From: an uncultured Collinsella sp.
GTDB taxonomy: Bacteria; Actinomycetota; Coriobacteriia; Coriobacteriales; Coriobacteriaceae
Direction: 5' to 3'
Assembly: GCA_902493915.1 (NCBI GenBank)
Contig: CABUQY010000035.1
Coordinates: 1-16,665 of the forward strand
DNA: 16,665 nt
The notes below the pieces were generated by a model. The model had not been told where the DNA came from and ran no database searches. It saw nothing but the letters and a program-made list of their open reading frames with translations. A program made the position numbers and the translations under genes. Below, one piece after another: positions 9,083-15,516 of the stretch (its first letter is position 1; each line of letters begins with the position of its first letter).

Positions 9083-11167
9083 ATGGATACTACCGATAGC
9101 GCCTATGGCGACAAACTCATCCGTCTCGATACGTTCGACACCGCCGTGGCGGTCGACCCCAGTGCCGAGGACGACGCCAAGCGTCGGTTTATGACGCTTA
9201 TTCTCCAGACGGCCCACCGCAACAACGGCAACATCGGGCACGTGCTTCGCGCGACCAACACAAGCGGCGAGGTCTTTGCCGTCAAGCTACTCAAGGACAA
9301 CGCCTTTCTCTCTGGCCAAGCCCCCGACCGCTCCGCCGAGCAAGCGGCTGCGCACCTGGCCAATACCGCCGCGCTGTTCGAGGAGTACCGTCATCTGTGC
9401 ACTGTCTCGCACCTGCGCGGATTTCCGCGCGTCTATGGCTATGGATCGTGCGAGGACGACCCGCTCATCCTCATGGAGTGGGTCGAGGGCACCTCGCTCA
9501 AGCAGGCGCTGCCCTTGCTTCCGCACGATGCCTCGGGCGGGCTAACCACCCAGATGGTGGCCGCCGTTGGAAACGCCGTGCTTCGCGCACTCCTGATGAC
9601 CCAGGGACTCGTAAATCCGGTCGTCCATCGCGACCTGTCGCCCGCCAATATCATGTTCCGTACCACCAGTCGAACGCTCGAGCAGCAGATCGTCGATTGC
9701 TCCTTTGACCCCTGCCTCATCGACATGGGCTCCGCGACCATGGCCCTCGGCGATGACACGATCACCCGCCGCGCCGACATCTGGCGCTTTGCCACGCCCG
9801 CATACGCCGCGCCCGAGATGCTCACGCAGGATATCGAAGGCATCGCGGCCCTTCGCCGCTCGCCCGCAATCGATGTCTACGCGCTTTCGAGCATTCTGTA
9901 CCAGCTCTACAGCGGTCGCAAACCGTTCGATGTGGAGTCGACGGGTGCCGCGGCAACCGGTTCGTTCTACCTCATAAAGACCAAGACCAAGCCGGCGCCG
10001 CTCGAGCCGCGATGCAGTGACGACGAGGCGCTCGTCCAAATCATCATGAAAGGCATCTCAGTCGAGCAGCGTGATCGTCCCACCGAACAGCAGATGCTCG
10101 AGGTGCTCTCGGCATACCTCACCGATGCCGAATCCGAGGGCCGCGAGGGCGCGGGCAGTGACACCGCAATTGACATCGACTCCGGTACGCACCTTAAGGT
10201 CGACGTCGCCGGCGAGCGCGCGCGAGAGATCCTGGAGCAGGCCCGGCACGATGCCATGACCCGCCGCCGCTTTATTATCGGTGGCGTTGTCGCGGCCGTT
10301 GCGGGGCTTGGCGTTATCGGGGCGGCAACTCATGGCTTTGGCATCCCCGACTACCTGGACGGCATCCGCGGTTCACTTGACGACTACACCTGGGATCAGC
10401 TTCAGGAGATTTCGCTCAAGATTAAGGCCGCCGAGACCCGTAGCGAGGCACGCGAGATTGCCAAGCGCTACCATCTGCTCGACGCCGATGGGCATATCCC
10501 CTATCCGTGTACCAAGCGCGTGAAACTCACCAACGGGCTGGAGGTCGGCGCGCAGCTTGTGGGCATCCGTCACGATGAACTTCTGGACGGGACGGGCAAG
10601 GCCGGGCTGACGTTTATGTTCGACGCGGGTATTGCCGAGCGCAACGCTGCGACTGAACCGCCGAGCGCCGGCTGGGCAGATTGCGAGCTGCGGGAATGGC
10701 TCAACGGCGACGGCCTTAAGCTGCTGCCCAACGAGTTGCGCGCGCTCATTAAAGGGGTCAAGAAGGTCTCAAACAATGTGGGCGCCGCCAACAGCGCATC
10801 GTGTCTGAGCGAGTTGCCCGCAACCCTTTGGCTGCCCGCCATGGTCGAGCTGTGCGGTACGCAACCGCCCGATTCGTTTGCCGAGGACTATCACTACCTG
10901 GCAGACATCTACAACGGCGAGGGCAAGGAGTATCAGCTCTTCCGCGAGCTCAAGGTGAGCCCGTATTCCACGAACGAGACGATGGTCCGCCAGTGGAAGG
11001 GCGAGGACACCTGCTGGTGGGAGCGCACGGTGAGCCCCGACACATCGGAGAGCGAAGGCACACTCTATATGAACCGCGTGGGGCACGACGGCGACGTCTT
11101 TACGTACGCAACGCCTGCGGAAAAGCCAAACAAGCTAACCTGTGTGATCCCCGGGTTCTGTATCTAG
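9083..11167 (+). CDS. Membrane-anchored Ser/Thr protein kinase with C-terminal ectodomain, possibly DUF6273-like (694 aa)
   Basis: Eukaryotic-type (Hanks) kinase. Residues 45-345 form the kinase domain: a weak glycine loop near 47-54, AVK with K68, HRDLSPAN at 182-189 (D184 catalytic, N189), DMG at 214-216 in place of DFG, APE at 243-245 and the IDVYALSSILYQLYSG helix. All catalytic residues are present, so it should be active. A basic stop (R394-R396) and one membrane helix (397-414) follow. Residues 420-694 should lie outside the cell; the SAGWADCELREWLNGD segment, the LPNELRALIK segment, TLWLPAMVE and CWWERT resemble DUF6273-type domains, and seven cysteines may form disulfides. ATG 9083 is chosen because AAAGGA lies upstream; earlier in-frame starts run through the 8990-9050 palindrome. 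The FHA gene upstream probably encodes its partner. The signal sensed is unknown. Confidence 0.9.
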   Translation: MDTTDSAYGDKLIRLDTFDTAVAVDPSAEDDAKRRFMTLILQTAHRNNGNIGHVLRATNTSGEVFAVKLLKDNAFLSGQAPDRSAEQAAAHLANTAALFEEYRHLCTVSHLRGFPRVYGYGSCEDDPLILMEWVEGTSLKQALPLLPHDASGGLTTQMVAAVGNAVLRALLMTQGLVNPVVHRDLSPANIMFRTTSRTLEQQIVDCSFDPCLIDMGSATMALGDDTITRRADIWRFATPAYAAPEMLTQDIEGIAALRRSPAIDVYALSSILYQLYSGRKPFDVESTGAAATGSFYLIKTKTKPAPLEPRCSDDEALVQIIMKGISVEQRDRPTEQQMLEVLSAYLTDAESEGREGAGSDTAIDIDSGTHLKVDVAGERAREILEQARHDAMTRRRFIIGGVVAAVAGLGVIGAATHGFGIPDYLDGIRGSLDDYTWDQLQEISLKIKAAETRSEAREIAKRYHLLDADGHIPYPCTKRVKLTNGLEVGAQLVGIRHDELLDGTGKAGLTFMFDAGIAERNAATEPPSAGWADCELREWLNGDGLKLLPNELRALIKGVKKVSNNVGAANSASCLSELPATLWLPAMVELCGTQPPDSFAEDYHYLADIYNGEGKEYQLFRELKVSPYSTNETMVRQWKGEDTCWWERTVSPDTSESEGTLYMNRVGHDGDVFTYATPAEKPNKLTCVIPGFCI

Positions 11168-11208
11168 GCGGCGGGCGTCTTGCCGCGACGGGACCCCACC
11201 CCGGCAAT

Positions 11209-11588
11209 TGTCTCGATCTGTAACAGTTAGAACCCAAAAACCGGTCTAGATGTTATAGATCGAGACAAAACCCCAGCCCCGCGAGACAACATCTCAATCT
11301 GTAACAGTAAGGGGTTAAAAACCTCTCTAGATGTTACAGATCAAGACATTTGAGTTGACCCCGGGCAGTCTGTCTCAATCTGTAACAGTTAGAGGTCATA
11401 TTTGCTGCTAGATGTTACAGAACGAGACATTAGCTTGCCGCCAAATTGTTTGTCTTGATCTGTAACAGTAAGGGGTCATTTTCTCTGTCAGATGTTACAG
11501 ATCGAGATTCTGAGTTGATGTCCGACGGAATGTCTCGATCTGTAACAGATTCTCGGAAAAACGGGACTAGTTGTTAGAGATTGAGATG
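11209..11588. repeat. Palindromic repeat array B: five units of about 59 bp, about 81-bp period
   Basis: Units lie at 11209-11267, 11290-11348, 11371-11429, 11451-11509 and 11531-11588. Each has a left arm close to TGTCTCGATCTGTAACA and a right arm close to TGTTACAGATCGAGACA around 24-25 bases, with spacers of 22, 22, 21 and 21 bases. The centres differ in sequence but often pair with themselves, as with GGGGTT and AACCTC in unit 2 or TCTCG and CGGGA in unit 5. The last unit is the most eroded. The array fills most of the 564-base gap between the kinase gene and copA, and I see no gene in that gap. Confidence 0.95.
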
Positions 11589-11651
11589 AATGGTTGGAGA
11601 CCCCGGCGCTCGGCATCCTTCTGTAACGAAATGTCATACATTTCAATCTCC

Positions 11652-11684
11652 ACTATACACCCCCAGGGGGTATGGGTGTATAGT
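11652..11684. promoter_or_regulatory. CsoR-type copper operator and promoter region of copA
   Basis: ACTATACACCC (11652-11662) and GGGTGTATAGT (11674-11684) are perfect inverted arms. Nested inside is ACCCCCAGGGGGT (11659-11671), the C-run/G-run palindrome typical of CsoR operators. It lies 47 bases before the copA start codon and overlaps a possible -10 box, TATAGT, at 11679-11684. A CsoR gene is present at the end of the cluster, so copper-released autorepression of the whole cluster is the likely regulation. Confidence 0.8.
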
Positions 11685-11731
11685 ATCGGCAGGTTAACAA
11701 TTCCAACACCGAACCACAGAAAGGAGAAGCC

Positions 11732-14074
11732 ATGGCTCAAGATAAGTTCGACGTGGGTGGCATGACGTGCGCCGCCTGCCAGGCGCACGTGGACCGTGCC
11801 GTGAGCAAGCTCGACGGCGTCGAGAGCGTCGCGGTCAATCTGCTCGCCGGCTCCATGCTGGTGGACTATGACCCCGCGCAGATCTCTCCCGACGATATCT
11901 GCACCGCCGTCGACCGTGCCGGCTACTCGGCCTCGCCCGTCGATGCGGGCACCGGTACCGCCGGCTCAAACGGCAGCACGCAAGCCAGCTCTGGCGCCGC
12001 CCATATGGAGTCGCCAACCAAAAAGCTGGAGGCCGCCGCCTCTGCCATGCGCACCCGCCTCATCGTCTCAATCGTATTCCTCATCCCGCTGTTCTACATA
12101 GGCATGGGGCACATGCTTGGCTGGCCGCTGCCCGGCGTCTTCACCGACCATACCCACAGCATGACGCTCGCCCTCACTGAGCTCGTCCTGCTCATCCCCA
12201 TCGTCTATGTCAACGACGCATACTTCATCAACGGCTTTAAATCGCTCGCGCATGGCGCGCCCACCATGGACGCCCTCATCGCCGTCGGCGCCACCGCGTC
12301 TATCGCCTGGTCGCTCTACGCCATGTTTATCATGGCCGACCAACTGGCCGCCGGACAGGTCCACGAGGCCATGATGACGGGCATGGACAATCTGTATTTT
12401 GAGAGTGCGGGCACAATCCTGTCGCTCGTCACCGTGGGCAAATACCTCGAGACGCGCAGCAAATCCAAAACCGGCGGCGCCATCGAAGCGCTGATCGACC
12501 TGGCGCCCAAGACCGCGACCGTCGTGGCCGAGGACGGCACCGAGTCCACCGTCGACGTCGACGCCATCCTTCCCGGCCATGTCCTGCGTGTGCGCCCCGG
12601 CGAGTCTATCCCTGTCGACGGCGTAGTACTCGAGGGCGCGTCGGCCGTGGACGAGAGTGCGCTCACCGGCGAGTCCATCCCCGTGGAAAAGACCGCCGGC
12701 GACACCGTCAACGCCGCCACGGTCAACCGCACCGGATCGTTTACCTTCCGCGCCACGCGCGTGGGCGCCGACACGTCGCTTGCCAAGATCATCCAGCTCG
12801 TCGAGGACGCCAACGCCACCAAGGCGCCCATCGCCCGCATGGCCGATAAGGTCGCCGGCGTGTTTGTGCCCGTGGTGTTCGTAATCTCGGCCGTGACCTT
12901 TGCGGTGTGGATGGCACTGACCGGCAGCGTGAACGAGGCGCTCACCTCCGCCGTGGCGGTGTTGGTGATCAGCTGTCCGTGCGCACTCGGCCTGGCCACG
13001 CCCGTCGCCATCATGGTGGGCACCGGCAAGGGCGCCGAAATGGGCATCCTGTTCAAAAGCGCCGAGGCGCTGGAAAACCTACGCAGCGTGGGCACCGTGG
13101 TGCTCGACAAGACGGGCACGGTCACCCGCGGCAAGCCGGCCGTGACCGATATTGTGGTTGCCGCGCGCGCCGACGGCTCGCCCGCCATGAGCGAAAAGGC
13201 GCTGCTCAAGTTAGCCGCCGCGCTGGAGCGCTCGAGCGAGCACCCGCTGGCCGAAGCGATTATGGCCGAGTGCGAGGCGCGCGGAATCGTGGCGCGCATG
13301 GTCGAGGACTTTGCCGCAGTGCCTGGACGAGGCGTTACGGCGCGCGAGGGGCAGAATGTCATCGCAGCCGGCAACGTGCGCCTGATGAACGAGCTGGGCG
13401 CGGAGGTGCCCGCCGGTCTTGCCGAGCAGTTCGCTGCCGAAGGCAAGACGCCGCTGTTCTTTGCCAAGAACGGTGAGCTTGTCGGCACCATCGCCGTGGC
13501 TGACGAGGTCAAAGAGACGAGCGCCGAGGCCATCGCTGCGCTCCGCAAGCTCGGCGTCGACGTGCGCATGCTCACCGGCGACAACCGCGTGACGGCCGAG
13601 GCCATCGCCCGCCGCGTGGGGCTGAGCAGCGAGCAGGTCATCGCCGACATCCTCCCCGCCGACAAGGAGCGCCACGTGCGCGGGCTGCAGGATGCGGGCA
13701 GCAAGGTCGCCATGGTGGGCGACGGCATCAACGACTCCCCCGCCCTGGCGCGCGCCGACGTGGGCCTTGCGATCGGCACCGGCGCCGACATCGCCAAAGA
13801 AGGGGCAGATGTGGTGCTCATGCGCAGCGACCTCATGGACGTCGCCCGCGCCATCGAGCTGTCGCGCGCGACGATCCGCAACATCAAGCAGGACCTGTTC
13901 TGGGCACTGTTCTACAACAGCATCGGCATTCCGCTGGCGGCGGGCGTGTTCTTCCCCCTCACCGGTTGGCAGCTCTCGCCGATGTTCGGCGCCGCGGCCA
14001 TGAGCCTGTCGAGCGTGTGCGTCGTAAGCAATGCTCTGCGCCTACGAACCTTTAAGCCTAAAGTGGCAAAATAG
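11732..14074 (+). CDS. copA: Cu+-exporting P1B-type ATPase CopA (780 aa)
   Basis: Membrane ATPase that exports Cu(I) from the cytoplasm. One N-terminal heavy-metal-associated domain carries GGMTCAAC (C13, C16), followed by a Ser/Gly/Ala linker and the membrane region from about residue 108. The P-type ATPase signatures are complete: TGES at 312-315 (actuator), CPC at 415-417 in the membrane site, DKTGT with phosphorylated D459, HP at 504-505, TGDN at 615-618 and GDGIND at 663-668. The late membrane motifs YN (728-729) and MSLSS (757-761) are those of the Cu+ subgroup (P1B-1). ATG 11732 has AAAGGAG six bases upstream. Length is normal for the family with one metal-binding domain. It is the first gene of a cluster with copZ and csoR and lies just behind the CsoR-type operator. 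Confidence 0.97.
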   Translation: MAQDKFDVGGMTCAACQAHVDRAVSKLDGVESVAVNLLAGSMLVDYDPAQISPDDICTAVDRAGYSASPVDAGTGTAGSNGSTQASSGAAHMESPTKKLEAAASAMRTRLIVSIVFLIPLFYIGMGHMLGWPLPGVFTDHTHSMTLALTELVLLIPIVYVNDAYFINGFKSLAHGAPTMDALIAVGATASIAWSLYAMFIMADQLAAGQVHEAMMTGMDNLYFESAGTILSLVTVGKYLETRSKSKTGGAIEALIDLAPKTATVVAEDGTESTVDVDAILPGHVLRVRPGESIPVDGVVLEGASAVDESALTGESIPVEKTAGDTVNAATVNRTGSFTFRATRVGADTSLAKIIQLVEDANATKAPIARMADKVAGVFVPVVFVISAVTFAVWMALTGSVNEALTSAVAVLVISCPCALGLATPVAIMVGTGKGAEMGILFKSAEALENLRSVGTVVLDKTGTVTRGKPAVTDIVVAARADGSPAMSEKALLKLAAALERSSEHPLAEAIMAECEARGIVARMVEDFAAVPGRGVTAREGQNVIAAGNVRLMNELGAEVPAGLAEQFAAEGKTPLFFAKNGELVGTIAVADEVKETSAEAIAALRKLGVDVRMLTGDNRVTAEAIARRVGLSSEQVIADILPADKERHVRGLQDAGSKVAMVGDGINDSPALARADVGLAIGTGADIAKEGADVVLMRSDLMDVARAIELSRATIRNIKQDLFWALFYNSIGIPLAAGVFFPLTGWQLSPMFGAAAMSLSSVCVVSNALRLRTFKPKVAK

Positions 14075-14102
14075 GTTCACCCTTAAGTCCATTTAGAACG
14101 GG

Positions 14103-14196
14103 TTTTCCAGGTGCCCGAGATTGACCTGAAAGAGGAGCGGCGCGTACTTTGGTACGCGAGCGACGGCTTGAAGGCCAAGGTCGGGTGCCTGGGAAA
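14103..14196 (+). ncRNA. Strongly structured spacer between copA and copZ, candidate RNA element
   Basis: TTTTCCAGGTGCCCGA (14103-14118) can pair along its whole length with TCGGGTGCCTGGGAAA (14181-14196), 16 pairs including three G-U. Enclosed is a perfect hairpin, CGCGTAC (14141-14147) with GTACGCG (14152-14158) around a TTTG loop. Helical arms with a purine-rich internal strand (GAAAGAGGAGCGG) suggest a folded RNA rather than a plain spacer. It ends 12 bases before the copZ ribosome site (GAGAGGA, 14209-14215), so it could tune copZ and csoR expression relative to copA, or stabilise or process the transcript. It could instead be a dispersed genomic repeat. I cannot match it to a known family from memory. 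Confidence 0.5.
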
Positions 14197-14221
14197 GCCG
14201 ACACAACAGAGAGGAATACCA

Positions 14222-14443
14222 ATGCGATACACAATCAAGACTTCCGGCCTCATGTGCGGCCACTGCGACGCCACCGTCGAGACGGCGTTGCTCAACGTGG
14301 CCGGCGTGACCGACGCCGACGCCGATCACGAGACTCAGACCGTCCAGGTGGAGTGCGCCGACACCGTGACCGCCGAGCAGCTCGCCGCCGCTGTCGAGGG
14401 CGCCGGCGAGAAGTTCCATGCCCTGTCCGTAACCGCCGCTTAG
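14222..14443 (+). CDS. copZ: Copper chaperone CopZ, heavy-metal-associated domain protein (73 aa)
   Basis: Small cytoplasmic carrier that binds Cu(I) and passes it to CopA or CsoR. The single HMA domain has the metal loop GLMCGHC with C12 and C15, followed by the usual helix ATVETALLNVAGV and a beta-alpha-beta fold ending near AVEGAGEKF. His at position 14 between the cysteines is a natural variant of the MxCxxC loop. ATG 14222 has GAGAGGA six bases upstream. The frame is open back to a GTG at 14111, but that extension would run through the structured spacer and has no family match, so I use the short form. It lies 147 bases after copA and 47 bases before csoR on the same strand. Confidence 0.93.
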   Translation: MRYTIKTSGLMCGHCDATVETALLNVAGVTDADADHETQTVQVECADTVTAEQLAAAVEGAGEKFHALSVTAA

Positions 14444-14490
14444 CAGCTACCAGAGGCATTCGACCCCCCGACCAGAAACGAGGACTCGCC

Positions 14491-14763
14491 ATGATGGCAG
14501 ACCACAAATCGGTGACCCGCATGCTCAAGACGGCACGCGGTCAGATCGACGGCATCCTGCGGATGGTCGAGGAGGACCGCTACTGCGTCGATATTTCCAC
14601 GCAGCTCATGGCCACACAGGCGCTCCTTGCGCGCATTAATGCCGACGTACTCAAGGCACATATCGAGGGCTGCGTGACTTCGGCAATCGAATCGGGCGAC
14701 GAAGACCTCAAGGCCGCCAAGCTCGCCGAGATCGAGCGCGTCGTCGACAAGCTCTCCAAGTAA
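14491..14763 (+). CDS. csoR: Copper-sensing transcriptional repressor CsoR (90 aa)
   Basis: All-helical DNA-binding repressor of the CsoR/RcnR family that releases DNA on binding Cu(I). The family core is clear: TARGQIDGILRMVEEDRYC, then DISTQLMATQALL and HIEGCV. The metal ligands C32, H57 and C61 have the same spacing (25 and 4) as Cys36, His61 and Cys65 of Mycobacterium tuberculosis CsoR, which supports copper rather than nickel or formaldehyde sensing. The start is the first of two adjacent ATGs (14491 or 14494), with GAGGA at 14480-14484. It is the third gene of the copper cluster and likely represses the operator at 11652-11684. The REP-like palindromes after the stop may end the transcript. 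Confidence 0.95.
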   Translation: MMADHKSVTRMLKTARGQIDGILRMVEEDRYCVDISTQLMATQALLARINADVLKAHIEGCVTSAIESGDEDLKAAKLAEIERVVDKLSK

Positions 14764-14773
14764 TTGGGGCATT

Positions 14774-14854
14774 GGGGACAGACTTCTTTGCACCATCTTG
14801 GCGTATCGGGGATAGGTACGTTTGCACCACCTTGGTGCAGATTGACCTGTCCCC
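14774..14854. repeat. REP-like palindromic pair after csoR
   Basis: The second, better element has left arm 14808-14829 (GGGGATAGGT, then TGCACCA) and right arm 14833-14854 (TGGTGCA, then ACCTGTCCCC) around a 3-base loop: 22 positions with two mismatches and a few G-T pairs. A half copy, GGGGACAG then TTTGCACCATCTTGG, precedes it at 14774-14801. Related fragments lie at 4906-4936 and 5020-5050. No T-run follows, but the structure could still stabilise or end the csoR transcript. Confidence 0.8.
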
Positions 14855-14909
14855 CTTGCTCTAAATCGGGTATAAAGGCGTGCAGCATATCGAACGAAAG
14901 GCAATTTGC

Positions 14910-15383
14910 ATGAATGACTTTATGAAGGGCCGCAATGGTGCCGATGAACTCACCATCGTGATGGGTTTTGCCGGCATTGTCATCGCGATGATCGGATCGA
15001 TGGCTCGTATCCAGTGGCTCAGTTGGATCGCCATCGCCGTGATCGTGATTGGCGTGCTGCGCGGCCTATCCAAAAACATCGACGCACGTCGCAAGGAAAA
15101 CGCGGCCTTTGTCGGCGCGACCGCGAACGTCCCCGGCTTGGGCAAGTTCGTCGCCAGCTTGGGCGGTGGAACTGCAGCGGCCAGCACCTCGCGCGCAGCT
15201 GGAACGAGCAAGGAAGACTTTGAGCGTGCCAAGCGCACGGCCAAGAAGATGTGGAAGGGCCGCAAAACTACGGCATACCTCAAGTGCCCCAACTGCGGCC
15301 AGATGCTCTCCGTCCCCAAGGGCAAAGGCAAGATCCGCGTCACCTGCCCCAGGTGCCACGCCAAGATGGAAACCCGCTCCTAG
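14910..15383 (+). CDS. Small two-TM membrane protein with C-terminal zinc ribbon (157 aa)
   Basis: I do not recognise a named family. Two hydrophobic helices (about 13-31 and 34-51) form an N-terminal hairpin. A basic linker with a Gly/Ala/Ser-rich stretch (80-100) leads to a charged helix (101-118) and a zinc ribbon, CPNC at 126-129 and CPRC at 146-149, with basic residues between. The ribbon is probably cytoplasmic. ATG 14910 has AAAGG about 9 bases upstream. A TATAAA at 14871-14876 could be its -10 box, just behind the REP-like palindrome, but no -35 is evident. It is probably a single-gene unit ending at the terminator near 15446-15484. Similar membrane/zinc-ribbon proteins of unknown role are common in anaerobic Gram-positives. 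Confidence 0.8.
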   Translation: MNDFMKGRNGADELTIVMGFAGIVIAMIGSMARIQWLSWIAIAVIVIGVLRGLSKNIDARRKENAAFVGATANVPGLGKFVASLGGGTAAASTSRAAGTSKEDFERAKRTAKKMWKGRKTTAYLKCPNCGQMLSVPKGKGKIRVTCPRCHAKMETRS

Positions 15384-15394
15384 CGCCCGCACGC

Positions 15395-15423
15395 GGGACA
15401 AATTAATCAGGTTTGTTTGTCCC
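15395..15423. repeat. Small hairpin GGGACAAA...TTTGTCCC
   Basis: GGGACAAA (15395-15402) and TTTGTCCC (15416-15423) are perfect 8-base inverted arms around 13 bases containing CAGGTTTG. The flanks recall the GGGGACAGGT arms of the REP-like elements in this window, so this may be an eroded copy. Confidence 0.45.
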
Positions 15424-15445
15424 AAATCTTAAGTATTTGTTCGAT

Positions 15446-15484
15446 AAAAAAGCCGAGGCCTCGTGTTGAGACCTCGGCTTTTTG
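15446..15484. terminator. Bidirectional Rho-independent terminator between convergent genes
   Basis: AGCCGAGG (15451-15458) pairs with CCTCGGCT (15472-15479); inside the loop CTC and GAG extend the stem past one mismatch. An A-run precedes it (15446-15451) and a T-run follows (15479-15483), so it can work in both directions. It serves the zinc-ribbon gene on the plus strand and the amidohydrolase gene, which ends at 15517 on the minus strand. Confidence 0.93.
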
Positions 15485-15516
15485 CATGCGGCAACGGAGC
15501 TGCACCTTTGTCACAT

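Noticed and set aside
11209..11588. CRISPR array
   Set aside because: The repeated parts are inverted arms of 59-bp palindromes with variable centres, spacers are only 21-22 bases, arms vary between units, and no cas gene is present.
12316..13887. 523-codon open frame on the minus strand opposite copA
   Set aside because: Ser/Ala/Thr-rich shadow frame; copA on the other strand has every P-type ATPase motif.
14111..14221. N-terminal extension of CopZ from a GTG
   Set aside because: The extension runs through the structured spacer, has no family match, and the ATG at 14222 has a good ribosome site.
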